This document shows positions 15,013 to 24,484 of a DNA stretch of 56,707 bases, in pieces (position 1 is the stretch's first letter; each line of letters opens with the position of its first letter). Under the pieces are notes generated by a model. The model searched no databases and was not told the DNA's origin. It worked only from the letters and a program-made list of their open reading frames with translations. Position numbers and translations under genes: made by a program. The DNA is taken from contig CAJUES010000021.1 of NCBI GenBank assembly GCA_910585765.1, forward strand, positions 1 to 56,707, in the 5' to 3' direction. Source of the DNA: an uncultured Lachnospiraceae bacterium (GTDB lineage: Bacteria; Bacillota; Clostridia; Lachnospirales; Lachnospiraceae).

Positions 15013-17277
15013 ATGAAAAACAGAAAACAGGTTCTTGCCGTACTGTTGGCAGGAACGGTGATCGCTGGTTCTCTGGCAGGCTGCGGCGGTGGAAATGCGC
15101 CGGCTACAGATACACCGGCGGCGGAGAACAACAGTCAGGCGGAAACGACAGCTGGGACAGAGGCACCAGCGACGGACGAGACTGTGGCAGAGGGTGAGGA
15201 GCCGGCAGCGTCATCGGCAAAGACGATGGAAGAGCTGGCTGCCATGGAGTATGACGAGCGCTCTACATATCTGTATGAGCAGAATCTCGGCGAGTTCTAT
15301 GAGCTTTATACGGAAGCGAAGGCTGAGGTCAGTGATCTCTCGAAGCGTCACGCCATGATGGCGGTAGCGGAGGCAAAGCTTCTGGAGTCCGGCGTGATGA
15401 ATCCTCAGACATCACTGGGGGGCGCTTATGCGATGTCAAGAGTGGTGCCTGGTACAGTGACATCAGTGCTTTGGGGAAATGACGAGTACAGATTCCACAA
15501 TGCGCTCGTGACGACAGAGCTGATCAAGACAGTGGACAGGACTGAGATGAAGCAGAAGTGGGCGGAGCTCCAGGGCACAGGGACATACCTTGACTGGGTG
15601 AAGACATACCTTGAGGAGAAGGGGTATGAGCTCATGGATTCTTATGCGTTCAATAATTTTGGCTCAGATCCGACAACGTGGGATATCCTTTCCACGAGCC
15701 AGACAGTTGACAGCTATGCCCTGGTGAACACATATGACGGTCTGCTCGAGTATGACAATGAGAATGTGCAGCAGCCTGCGCTGGCGACGAGCTATGATGT
15801 GTCTGACGACGGACTGACTTACACGTTCCATATCCGCGAGGGCGTTGACTGGGTTGACTCCCAGGGAAGAAAAGTGGCGGATGTCAAGGCGGATGACTGG
15901 GTTGCCGGCTTCCAGCACATGATCGACACGAACGGCGGTCTGGGCGATCTGGTTGACGGAATCGTCCTGAACGTATCCGGTTATATTTCAGGCGAGATCA
16001 CGGACTTTTCGCAGGTTGGCGTGAAGGCGGTTGACGACTATACGCTGGAGTACACACTGGAGACGCCGATCCCATATTTCCCATCTATGCTCGGCTACAA
16101 CGTGTTTGCCCCGCTCAGCAGGGATTACTACACTTCGCAGGGCGGTAAGTTCGGCGAGGAGTTTGACGCATCCGCAGCGGACTATTCCTACGGAAAGTCT
16201 CCTGACAACATCGCGTACTGCGGTCCGTTCCTGATCACAAATTTTACGTCAAAGAACGTGATCGTATTTAAGCAGAACGAGTCATACTGGAACAAGGACA
16301 ATGTGACGATTAAGTCCATGTCATGGCCGTATGAGGATCAGTCAGATGCCACAAAGATGTACAATGATGTAAAGAGCGGCGTGCTGACAGGATCTGGTCT
16401 GAACACTTCTGAGGTTGAGACTGCAAAGGCTGACGGTCTGTTTGATGACTATGTTTTTGTAGGTGCTACAGATGGTACAACATTCTCAATGTACTACAAT
16501 TTGTTCCGTACCGCATATGCAAACAGCAATGACGATACAAAGGTTGTGTCCGTTCTGACAGATGAGGAAAAGGCGTTGGCGAACGCAGCGCTTGGAAATG
16601 CCAATTTCCGTCTCGCACTCTCCTTCTCAATGGATAAGGCGGCAAGGCAGGCACAGCGTGTAGGTGAGGATCTGAAACTGGGAAGACTCAGAAATTCCTA
16701 TGTTCCGGGCAACTTTGTGACGCTTGAGAACGAAGTGACGATCGATATCAATGGCACAGCGACCACATTCCCTGCAGGTACACTGTATGGTGAGATTGTC
16801 CAGGCACAGCTTGACGCGGATGGAGTTCCTATCAAAGCGTTCGATAAAGCAGCGGATGACGGTGTCGGAAGCAGCGACGGGTATGACGGATGGTACAGCC
16901 CGGAAAATGCAGCTGCTTATCTGGAGAAGGCGATCGAGGAGCTTGCTGCCCAGGGTGTTGTGATCGACGAGGAGCATCCGGTTCGTCTGGAGCTTCCGTA
17001 CACATCAAGCATCGAGTGGTCTACCAATCAGGCAAACGCTGTGAAGCAGTCTGTTGAGAGCGCTCTTGGCGGCAAGGTTGAGATCGTCCTTGCGGATGGT
17101 GCGGACAGCAACGAGTGGTATTATACAGGATACTATACAGACTACGGCTATGAGGCGAACTACAATATCACAGACGTGTCTGGCTGGGGTCCTGACTACG
17201 GTGATCCGGCAACATATCTTGACATATTCTTACCTGATTACTCAGGCTATGTAGCAAAGAGTCTTGGTATTTTCTAA
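15013..17277 (+). CDS. Oligopeptide ABC transporter substrate-binding lipoprotein
   Basis: A 754-residue family 5 (OppA/AmiA-like) binding protein. The lipoprotein signal ends at LAGC (Cys24), followed by an Ala/Thr/Glu-rich linker. A domain of about 130 residues precedes the first typical SBP_bac_5 strand (SYDVSDDGLTYTFHIREGVDW). It is longer than standard OppA (about 540) and nearer in size to streptococcal AmiA/AliA (about 650). It binds peptides outside the cell and delivers them to the two permeases. The ribosome site AAGGAGG is ideal. Being first in the operon and followed by a stable hairpin fits the usual excess of binding protein. Confidence 0.93.
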   Translation: MKNRKQVLAVLLAGTVIAGSLAGCGGGNAPATDTPAAENNSQAETTAGTEAPATDETVAEGEEPAASSAKTMEELAAMEYDERSTYLYEQNLGEFYELYTEAKAEVSDLSKRHAMMAVAEAKLLESGVMNPQTSLGGAYAMSRVVPGTVTSVLWGNDEYRFHNALVTTELIKTVDRTEMKQKWAELQGTGTYLDWVKTYLEEKGYELMDSYAFNNFGSDPTTWDILSTSQTVDSYALVNTYDGLLEYDNENVQQPALATSYDVSDDGLTYTFHIREGVDWVDSQGRKVADVKADDWVAGFQHMIDTNGGLGDLVDGIVLNVSGYISGEITDFSQVGVKAVDDYTLEYTLETPIPYFPSMLGYNVFAPLSRDYYTSQGGKFGEEFDASAADYSYGKSPDNIAYCGPFLITNFTSKNVIVFKQNESYWNKDNVTIKSMSWPYEDQSDATKMYNDVKSGVLTGSGLNTSEVETAKADGLFDDYVFVGATDGTTFSMYYNLFRTAYANSNDDTKVVSVLTDEEKALANAALGNANFRLALSFSMDKAARQAQRVGEDLKLGRLRNSYVPGNFVTLENEVTIDINGTATTFPAGTLYGEIVQAQLDADGVPIKAFDKAADDGVGSSDGYDGWYSPENAAAYLEKAIEELAAQGVVIDEEHPVRLELPYTSSIEWSTNQANAVKQSVESALGGKVEIVLADGADSNEWYYTGYYTDYGYEANYNITDVSGWGPDYGDPATYLDIFLPDYSGYVAKSLGIF

Positions 17278-17291
17278 TCATATGATACAAT

Positions 17292-17327
17292 GTTATCGGG
17301 AAGCGGCTTGTGCCGTTTCCCGATAAC
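17292..17327 (+). other. Very stable intercistronic hairpin
   Basis: GTTATCGGGAA (17292-17302) pairs with TTCCCGATAAC (17317-17327), and inner GGC/GCC pairs surround a TTGT loop; one mismatch lies between. The downstream bases are A-rich, not T-rich, so it is not a classical terminator. It probably protects the 3' end of the binding-protein message or gives partial termination. Confidence 0.75.
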
Positions 17328-17418
17328 GGATAAAAAATAAATAAGGTGAAGAGAGTTTCACACAGCAGGTTTGTGTTTGCGCCCAAACTAGCATAGTAAG
17401 CAGGAATGGGAGATTTCT

Positions 17419-18990
17419 ATGGCTAAGTATTTATTGAGACGTTTATTGTATGGACTGTTATCTGTGGTTGCAGTCGTTATACTGATCATGATCATGATCT
17501 ATTCCCTGCTGGATCGCAATCTGATCTTTGCATCAGATCCGACGTACACGAAACAGCAGAACAACCAGAAGGCGACGTACAAGTATCAGAAATGGGAAGA
17601 TTACGGCTATCTGGATTATGTGACATACTCCGATTATCTGAATGCTCTGACAGCGAGCGGAGAGATCGACGAGGAGACCAGATCCGCAGCAGTTGGTTTT
17701 GGCAGGACTCCGGACAAGGATTCGGAGCTTGTAAAAGAATATGTAGAAAAGTTTACGAACTATTACAAATCGCAGGGATATACAGTGGAGCGCCTGGATG
17801 CCGTTCTGATGGGTAAGAAAAAAGTTGCCAGCGGCGGACAGCAGCAGCTGTATGCATACAAAAATATTCCGCTGTTCCACCGCGTGTGGGATTATTTCAC
17901 GGGAATATTAGAGATTGACAATATTAATAAGATTGAAAATGATGTGGGAGATCGCGGGATTTCCTTTACTTTATATGACCCTGTCTACGGCGGGGAGAAA
18001 TTTTCACCGGCAATCATCGGAAATGGAACGAGGCACAAGTATCTTGTTTACTGTGATTCCACATTTCCGTTCATTCACCAGAATATGCTGACGATCCGGC
18101 TGGGAACTTCCTACTCTGTCAACACAGGGGTTGATGTGTTCACGACCATGACAAAGACACAGGGGTCCTACGTTGCGTCCACAGTTACCTATCCGACCGG
18201 TCTGGTGGAGGAGAGTGCGGATGATCTGCACTCGGCGACGTATCTGGCGGATTCCATGCACTCGAGTCTGGTGTATGAGACGCGCTATGTTGATGATTAT
18301 ACCTTGGTGGACACGGTGAAGGGCGGGTTCTCCAAGATGGGTTACTCTTTCCTGATCGGTATCATTGCCACTGTCATGGCATATCTGTTGGGGGTTCCTC
18401 TGGGCATCGCCATGGCGCGCAGGAAGGACAAACTGATCGACAAGATCGGAACACTTTATATTGTGTTTATCATTGCGGTGCCTTCGCTGGCGTATATCTT
18501 CCTGTTCAAAGCGACGGGGAACAGGCTGGGATTCCCGACAACCTTTGATATGGACACCACCAACAGATTGGTGTATGTGCTGCCGATCGTCTCGCTCGCG
18601 CTGCCGCAGGTTGCCAATCTGATGAAGTGGCTGCGCCGCTATATGATCGATCAGATGAACTCGGATTATGTCAAGTTTGCCAGAGCAGGCGGTCTATCCG
18701 AGAATGAGATCTTCACAAAGCATATTTTGAAGAATGCGGCGATTCCGATCATCCACGGTATTCCGGGAAGTGTGCTGGGATGTCTGACGGGTGCGATCAT
18801 CACGGAGCGTGTGTATGTGGTGCCTGGTGCCGGTAATCTGCTGACAGAGGCGATCAATAAGTACGATAACGGTGTTATTGTCGGCGTTTCCTTATTCTAT
18901 GCAGTGCTCAGTGTCGTGGCTATTATTTTGGGTGATGTGCTGATGTCCATGGTCGATCCTCGGATCTCCTTCTCAAGTAAGGCGAGATAG
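17419..18990 (+). CDS. Oligopeptide ABC transporter permease, OppB/AmiC type
   Basis: A 523-residue permease. One membrane segment (about 9-31) is followed by a large soluble insertion outside the cell (about 32-305). The five remaining membrane segments and the permease core then follow, with the ATPase-docking EAA loop around DYVKFARAGGLSENEIF. OppB proteins are usually about 310 residues; streptococcal AmiC (about 500) has a comparable extracellular loop, so this is an Ami-type subunit. The insertion probably contacts the large binding protein. It is second in the operon. Confidence 0.9.
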   Translation: MAKYLLRRLLYGLLSVVAVVILIMIMIYSLLDRNLIFASDPTYTKQQNNQKATYKYQKWEDYGYLDYVTYSDYLNALTASGEIDEETRSAAVGFGRTPDKDSELVKEYVEKFTNYYKSQGYTVERLDAVLMGKKKVASGGQQQLYAYKNIPLFHRVWDYFTGILEIDNINKIENDVGDRGISFTLYDPVYGGEKFSPAIIGNGTRHKYLVYCDSTFPFIHQNMLTIRLGTSYSVNTGVDVFTTMTKTQGSYVASTVTYPTGLVEESADDLHSATYLADSMHSSLVYETRYVDDYTLVDTVKGGFSKMGYSFLIGIIATVMAYLLGVPLGIAMARRKDKLIDKIGTLYIVFIIAVPSLAYIFLFKATGNRLGFPTTFDMDTTNRLVYVLPIVSLALPQVANLMKWLRRYMIDQMNSDYVKFARAGGLSENEIFTKHILKNAAIPIIHGIPGSVLGCLTGAIITERVYVVPGAGNLLTEAINKYDNGVIVGVSLFYAVLSVVAIILGDVLMSMVDPRISFSSKAR

Positions 18991-19021
18991 CACATCGGGC
19001 AAAAGGAGAGAGGAAGATAAT

Positions 19022-20041
19022 ATGAATGTAGATTTTAAGATGGGGAAACATGTGACAGTGACAGTGGACAATCTCGAGGAGGAGGATCTGACACAGGGGA
19101 TGTCTGATGCGGAACTTTTTCAGGTGATCAACCACAGTGACCTGGAGTCGGAGAAGATCACGGCGCCCAGATATTCGTACTGGCATTCTGTTTTTCGTGT
19201 ATTTTTTAGAAAAAAGATCAATATCATAATGCTGGGGCTGCTGGCTGTCATTATACTGATGGCATATCTGTACCCGGTTTTCGTGGAGTACGATCGATAC
19301 GGCAATCTGCTGAATTCCGAGGCAAAGCATCTGACACCCTCGGCAGCGTTCAAACAGTTTGGATATAGCATTCATTGGGTTCTGGGTGCCGGCGCTGCCG
19401 GACAGTCTACCTTTGATGCGATCTGGTATGGTTCTCAGATCTCTATCTCGCTGGCACTGGTTGTCGCTCTGATCAACATGACGGTCGGTGTCATTGTCGG
19501 GGCGGTCTGGGGATTTTCCAAGAAGGTAGACAATGTGATGATGATCGTTTACAACATCATTGCGAACCTTCCGTATATCCTGGTGATCTCGGTCATGGTC
19601 ATGATCTTTACAGCAGGTTTCTGGACGATGGTATTTGCGATGACGGTCACTGGCTGGCTGTTTATCGCGTACTTTATCCGCACACAGGTTGTCATCATCC
19701 GCGACAGGGAGTACAATCTGGCTTCGAAATGTCTGGGGACATCGACGATCCGGATCGCGATGAAGAATATACTGCCCTTTATGACTTCTGTCATCGTGAC
19801 GCTTGCGGCTACGGAGATCCCGTCGTACATTTCCTACGAGGTGTTCCTTGCCTATATCGGAATGGGACTCAAGGAGATGTCGCTTGGTAGGTTGATCTAC
19901 GAGGCGGAGAGTGCGATGCTGACACCCGGCTGGGGATTTGAGTTCTGGAGTCCGGTAGCGGTTGCTTCGATTATCACGATTGTATTGTATGTGGTCGGTC
20001 AGAATCTCGGTGATGCGTCCGATCCTAGAACACATATGTAA
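19022..20041 (+). CDS. Oligopeptide ABC transporter permease, OppC/AmiD type
   Basis: A 339-residue permease. A cytoplasmic N-terminal stretch of about 60 residues comes first, then a membrane segment (INIIMLGLLAVIILMAYLYP), a loop with a GAGAAGQS element matching the GTD..G motif of OppC, and five further segments. The EAA docking loop is around REYNLASKCLGTSTIRIAMKN. It forms the channel with the OppB/AmiC-type permease gene, which ends 31 bp before it. The ribosome site AAAGGAGAG fits the ATG. Confidence 0.9.
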   Translation: MNVDFKMGKHVTVTVDNLEEEDLTQGMSDAELFQVINHSDLESEKITAPRYSYWHSVFRVFFRKKINIIMLGLLAVIILMAYLYPVFVEYDRYGNLLNSEAKHLTPSAAFKQFGYSIHWVLGAGAAGQSTFDAIWYGSQISISLALVVALINMTVGVIVGAVWGFSKKVDNVMMIVYNIIANLPYILVISVMVMIFTAGFWTMVFAMTVTGWLFIAYFIRTQVVIIRDREYNLASKCLGTSTIRIAMKNILPFMTSVIVTLAATEIPSYISYEVFLAYIGMGLKEMSLGRLIYEAESAMLTPGWGFEFWSPVAVASIITIVLYVVGQNLGDASDPRTHM

Positions 20042-20053
20042 GAGGAAGACAGA

Positions 20054-21802
20054 ATGGAAGATAAAAAAGTATTATTATCAATCAAAGATTTGCAGGTGAA
20101 GTTCCGCGTGCGCGGAAAACGGCTGACTGCGATTCGGGGAGTATCTCTTGACATTTATGAGAATGAGTCGATCGCGATCGTCGGCGAGTCCGGTTCCGGC
20201 AAATCCGTGTTCACGAAAACCTTTGCGGGAATGCTCGACAGCAATGGTTATATTGACAATGGCAGTATTCTGTTCAACGATGAGGAACTGTCGGACACCG
20301 TTGTCAGAAAGAACGCAGTCTCCGGTAAGATGGTAGGATATGCGCTGTCAAAATTGAATGCGTACTCCCAGTATGAGCTTGGTGCTGACATCTATCGAGA
20401 GATGGAGGCTCTGAAAGCAGAGCGCTCCGAGAGGGAAAAAGTCAGTAAGGAGCAGGGCGAGGCAAGCGACAGGGCGATCGCGGAGCTTGGCATCAGAAAG
20501 ACGGAAGCATTTAACCTGAAACAGACGTTGGATCCGAAGACGGACAAGGCAAAGATAAAAGAGCTGTCCAGGTCGATCAAGGATATGGAGCAGGAGATCA
20601 AAAAACTCCTGAAAGACAGGACGGAAATGGAGCTTGCGGCATCCAGAAAAGTCAAAGAGGACACCGCGTACACGAGCAAGTACGATGCGAAGATGTCAGA
20701 GCTGAAAGCGAAGTATGACGCGGCAGTTAAGGGAAGTATCTCCGAGGAGACGAGAAAGCGCAATGAGATCCTTGCAAAGGAAGTCTATCTCTCGATCGGA
20801 AGGTATAGTTTCCTGAAACGGGCACAGCTTCTGACCATGCTTCTGTCGGCACTAAAGAAGGCAATGATCGCAGGTGTCGATCTGTCTGACGATGCACGGC
20901 GGAATATTGTTTTTGACAAAGTAGCTTTCCGTGTAAAGTATCTTGATGAGACGGCAGACAAATTTCATGGAACTTGCGTTCTGAATCTGGCGAACGTGAA
21001 GTACGCAAAGGACTGGTATCAGATCCGCGGTAAGAAGATCGCGACAGTATTCCAGGATCCGATGACTTCGCTGAATCCGATCATTACGATCGGCAAGCAG
21101 ATCACCTCGATCATCATGAAGCATCAGGATGTGACGGAGGCACAGGCGAGGGCGCAGGCGCTGGATCTGATGAAGAAAGTGGGGATCCCTAATGCCGAGG
21201 CGCGTTTCGACGATTATCCGTTCCAGTATTCCGGCGGTATGCGGCAGAGGATCGTCATCGCGATCGCACTGTCCTGCCAGCCCAAGATCCTGATCTGTGA
21301 TGAGCCTACGACAGCGCTTGATGTCACGATCCAGGCACAGATCCTGAAGCTTTTGAAGGATCTCCAGAAGGAGTTTGACTATACGATCGTCTTTATCACA
21401 CATGACCTTGGTGTGGTGGCAAATATTGCGGATCGTGTGGCAGTTGTGTATGCCGGTCAGATCATAGAGCTTGCTTCGGTGGATGAGATCTTCTATGATC
21501 CTCGTCATCCGTACACATGGGCGCTGCTATCTTCCATGCCGCAGCTTGCGGAGAAGAATACGAAGCTGTACTCGATCACAGGTACGCCGCCATCCCTGTA
21601 CAATAAGGTTGTGGGAGATGCGTTTGCCCCGAGAAATCCGTACTGTATGAAGATCGATACGTTGAAGGAGCCGCCGATGTTTAAGGTTACAGATACGCAT
21701 TACGCAAAGACATGGCTGCTGGATCCGCGCTCGCCGAAGATCGAAAAGCCCGAGGCGATCCGGAATATCCACGAGAAACTATTAAAAGCATTTAATATAT
21801 AA
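20054..21802 (+). CDS. Oligopeptide ABC transporter ATPase, OppD/AmiE type, with inserted coiled-coil region
   Basis: A 582-residue ATPase, against about 335-355 for usual OppD/AmiE. The Walker A is GESGSGKS (44-51). The Q-loop (Gln334 in VFQDPMTSLNP) normally lies about 55 residues after Walker A but here about 285. The extra stretch (about 88-320) is helical and rich in Glu, Lys, Asp and Ala, with a likely coiled coil at 115-230. After it the fold resumes normally: signature YSGGMRQR, Walker B ILICDEPTTALD, the H-loop THDLG and the C-terminal peptide-transporter zinc/oligopeptide region. All ATPase motifs are intact, so it should hydrolyse ATP. Confidence 0.92.
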   Translation: MEDKKVLLSIKDLQVKFRVRGKRLTAIRGVSLDIYENESIAIVGESGSGKSVFTKTFAGMLDSNGYIDNGSILFNDEELSDTVVRKNAVSGKMVGYALSKLNAYSQYELGADIYREMEALKAERSEREKVSKEQGEASDRAIAELGIRKTEAFNLKQTLDPKTDKAKIKELSRSIKDMEQEIKKLLKDRTEMELAASRKVKEDTAYTSKYDAKMSELKAKYDAAVKGSISEETRKRNEILAKEVYLSIGRYSFLKRAQLLTMLLSALKKAMIAGVDLSDDARRNIVFDKVAFRVKYLDETADKFHGTCVLNLANVKYAKDWYQIRGKKIATVFQDPMTSLNPIITIGKQITSIIMKHQDVTEAQARAQALDLMKKVGIPNAEARFDDYPFQYSGGMRQRIVIAIALSCQPKILICDEPTTALDVTIQAQILKLLKDLQKEFDYTIVFITHDLGVVANIADRVAVVYAGQIIELASVDEIFYDPRHPYTWALLSSMPQLAEKNTKLYSITGTPPSLYNKVVGDAFAPRNPYCMKIDTLKEPPMFKVTDTHYAKTWLLDPRSPKIEKPEAIRNIHEKLLKAFNI

Positions 21803-21872
21803 AATATTGGAATGAAAGATTTTGGAATCAGAGATTCCAGAAATCAGAGACTTTAGATAGGAGATTTAGAAC

Positions 21873-23192
21873 GTGTCAAACCTAAATCAGGAAAAATCAG
21901 GACGTGTTACCCATTTGCCGGAGCACGGTCCAATTGATGAAAAAAACGGCAAAGAGATCTTATTATCGGTCAAAAATGTAGATATCACTTTCGGCAAGGG
22001 CGACAGTGCGGTGAAGGCTGTCAAGAACGCCAGCTTTGATATATATAAGGGGGAGACTTTCTCGCTTGTAGGTGAGTCCGGTTCGGGAAAGACGACTGTC
22101 GGAAGGGCAGTGATCCGTGTAAATCCGTGTGCCAGCGGTGAGATACTGTATAAGGGTGTCCGCATTTCGGGAAAGATCCCGCATTCGCTGGACAGGGAAG
22201 TGATCCGAAATATCCAGATGGTATTTCAGGATCCGGCGGCATCTCTCAATGAGCGCGCTACGGTAGACTATATCGTATCTGAGGGATTATACAATTTTCA
22301 TTTGTTTGAGAATGAGGCGGACCGTGTCCGCAAAGTCGAGGAGATGATCAATGAGGTTGGTCTTCTGCCGGAGCATCTGACGCGTTATCCCCATGAATTT
22401 TCAGGCGGACAGCGCCAGAGGATCGGACTTGCGCGCGCTATGGTCATGGAGCCGGAACTTGTCGTCGCCGATGAGCCGATTTCTGCTCTGGACGTCTCGA
22501 TCAGGGCGCAGGTATTGAACCTGCTCAAGAAGTTCCAGGTCGAGAAGAATGTCACGTATTTGTTCATTGCGCACGACCTTTCCATTGTGCGTTTTATATC
22601 AGACCGCATCGGTGTGATCTACAAAGGAAATATCGTGGAGATCGCGGAGGCGGACGAACTGTTTGACTTCCCGCTGCATCCGTATACACATTCCCTGATT
22701 TCCGCGATCCCGATCCCGGATCCGAAGCTGGAAAAGAATAAAGTGCTCTACACATATGATCCGTCCATGCATGATTACAGTACAGACCAGCCGGAACTTG
22801 TCAATATCGGGCATGAGCACTATGTATACGGAAACAGGAAGGAGATCGAGGAGTACAGGGCGATCCGCGAGAAGGGCGTGCCTTTAAAATCGATCAACAT
22901 TGTCGATCCGAATGCGTCACAGCAGAACAGTGTTCCGCAGAGAGGCGCGGTTGAACACACGGCATCAGAAGATGAATTTCTGCAGGCGCCGGTTCATGAT
23001 ACAGGCAGCATATGGTACAAGATCTTTTCATTCCTGCTGCCCGTAATCGGATTGATCGCAGCTTTTGTATTCAGGCATTTTCATTATTACCGCAATTACA
23101 CTGCATGCAAAAAGGGCGCGATCACCGGCCTGATCGTGATCGCAGCGATCATTGTCCTGTTCCTTGTGCTGTTGATCTTAGCGGTGATCTAG
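21873..23192 (+). CDS. Oligopeptide ABC transporter ATPase, OppF/AmiF type, with C-terminal membrane anchor
   Basis: A 439-residue ATPase starting at GTG behind TAGGAGA. Walker A is GESGSGKTT (67-75), the signature FSGGQRQR, Walker B VVADEPISALD, and the H-loop AHDLS. Standard OppF ends near residue 320-330. Here a linker and then two predicted membrane segments (about 382-405 and 417-439) complete the protein. A membrane-tethered ATPase subunit is unusual for this transporter class. It pairs with the OppD-type ATPase, and its stop is 1 nt from the start of the next gene. Confidence 0.92.
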   Translation: MSNLNQEKSGRVTHLPEHGPIDEKNGKEILLSVKNVDITFGKGDSAVKAVKNASFDIYKGETFSLVGESGSGKTTVGRAVIRVNPCASGEILYKGVRISGKIPHSLDREVIRNIQMVFQDPAASLNERATVDYIVSEGLYNFHLFENEADRVRKVEEMINEVGLLPEHLTRYPHEFSGGQRQRIGLARAMVMEPELVVADEPISALDVSIRAQVLNLLKKFQVEKNVTYLFIAHDLSIVRFISDRIGVIYKGNIVEIAEADELFDFPLHPYTHSLISAIPIPDPKLEKNKVLYTYDPSMHDYSTDQPELVNIGHEHYVYGNRKEIEEYRAIREKGVPLKSINIVDPNASQQNSVPQRGAVEHTASEDEFLQAPVHDTGSIWYKIFSFLLPVIGLIAAFVFRHFHYYRNYTACKKGAITGLIVIAAIIVLFLVLLILAVI

Positions 23193-23193
23193 C

Positions 23194-24471
23194 TTGAACC
23201 GTACAGTTGGGAACAGAAATGAAAATCACCCTAAACCGGTGGAACGGATCGAACTGCAGGAAAAATATCCCGTAGGCAGGATTGTTCTGACGATCGTGCT
23301 GATCCTGATCGGTGTGTGCGGACTGGGCTATGCACTGGTATCTTTTTTGACAGTGAAAGCCGGATGGACAACGATCAAGGCAGATACATCGGAGGCAAGC
23401 TGTGCAGATGAGTTTGTTCTGCAATATTATCTGGGTGCGGGTGAGCTGTCGGCGACGGCGGAGAAGAAGGCGGTAAAAGCTCTGTACACCGAGACAGCCA
23501 GGACGGCATACCAGCTTTTCCACACGAGTCAGGGGTTTGACGGGGTGCATAACCTATATTATATAAATCAGCATCCCAATGAGGAGATCGAAGTTGACGA
23601 TGTGCTGTATCAGGCGTTTGCCGCGATCGAGAGATATGGAGACAGGGGGATCTATCTGGCACCGGTCTACGTCCAGTACAGCAACCTGTTTGGATGCAAT
23701 GACGATGTGGAGACAGCCAACTTTGATCCGTGGCAGAATGAGGAGATCGCCGGATATTTTGCCGAGGTCACAGCCTTTGCCGGGGATCGGGATGAGATTG
23801 ATATCAGACTGCTGGGTGATCACAGGGTCATGCTCTATGTGTCTGATGCGTACATGGAGTATGCCGCCGGGATCGGCTTTTCTGAGTATATTGATTTTTA
23901 CTGGATGAAGAATGCGTTTATCGCGGATCATATTGCAGATACTATGAAAGCGAATGGATTTGTGCTCGGCTCGATCTCCAGCTATGACGGGTTTGTCAGA
24001 AATCTGGATGATGCCAGCGGTTCGGAGTATGCGTTCAACTTGTTTGACCGCGACGGGACATCTGTGTATCAGGCAGGTGTTATGCGGTATGATCATGCAG
24101 TGAGCATAGTCTATCTCCGCAACTATCCTGCAAATAACAGCCTGGACTGGCAGCATTATTATGAGTTTCAGGATGGCGCGATCCGAACGGCATATATCGA
24201 TGCGGCGGACGGATATTGCAAGAGCGCCGTCAACAATCTGGTCTCTTATGCGCAAAACAGCAGTTGTGCAGAAATCCTGCTGCAGGTGGCACCAGTATAT
24301 ATATCGGATCATTTTCAGGAGGAACGATTGCGTGCGCTGGCACAGGAGGGGATCTACTCGATCTACTGTGAGGATAGAACGGTTCTCTACAATGAGCCGT
24401 CCCTGCTGCTGACGGATCTGTATGATCGGGATGGTGTGAAGTATCGTTCGAGATGTGTAGGGGGACAATAG
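23194..24471 (+). CDS. Membrane-anchored protein resembling a degenerate ApbE flavin transferase
   Basis: A 425-residue protein with TTG start directly after the OppF stop, suggesting coupled translation; no ribosome site of its own is visible. One membrane segment (about 28-51) anchors a large outer domain. Its order of elements follows ApbE: NLYYINQHPNEEIEVDDVLYQAF resembles the LN..v.v...l..l region, and DFYWMKNAFIADHIADTM resembles the GGIAKGYAVD helix. The catalytic and flavin-binding residues of ApbE are not visible, so it is probably not an active FMN transferase. The match is by pattern only. Confidence 0.5.
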   Translation: MNRTVGNRNENHPKPVERIELQEKYPVGRIVLTIVLILIGVCGLGYALVSFLTVKAGWTTIKADTSEASCADEFVLQYYLGAGELSATAEKKAVKALYTETARTAYQLFHTSQGFDGVHNLYYINQHPNEEIEVDDVLYQAFAAIERYGDRGIYLAPVYVQYSNLFGCNDDVETANFDPWQNEEIAGYFAEVTAFAGDRDEIDIRLLGDHRVMLYVSDAYMEYAAGIGFSEYIDFYWMKNAFIADHIADTMKANGFVLGSISSYDGFVRNLDDASGSEYAFNLFDRDGTSVYQAGVMRYDHAVSIVYLRNYPANNSLDWQHYYEFQDGAIRTAYIDAADGYCKSAVNNLVSYAQNSSCAEILLQVAPVYISDHFQEERLRALAQEGIYSIYCEDRTVLYNEPSLLLTDLYDRDGVKYRSRCVGGQ

Positions 24472-24484
24472 GAGTTTCTGTGTC

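Noticed and set aside
18923..20035. A 370-codon open frame on the minus strand
   Set aside because: It is antisense to the OppC-type permease; the sequence is His/Arg/Asp-rich without domains.
23194..24471. Active FAD:protein FMN transferase
   Set aside because: The overall pattern suggests the ApbE fold, but the catalytic and flavin-binding residues are not visible, so an active enzyme is not claimed.
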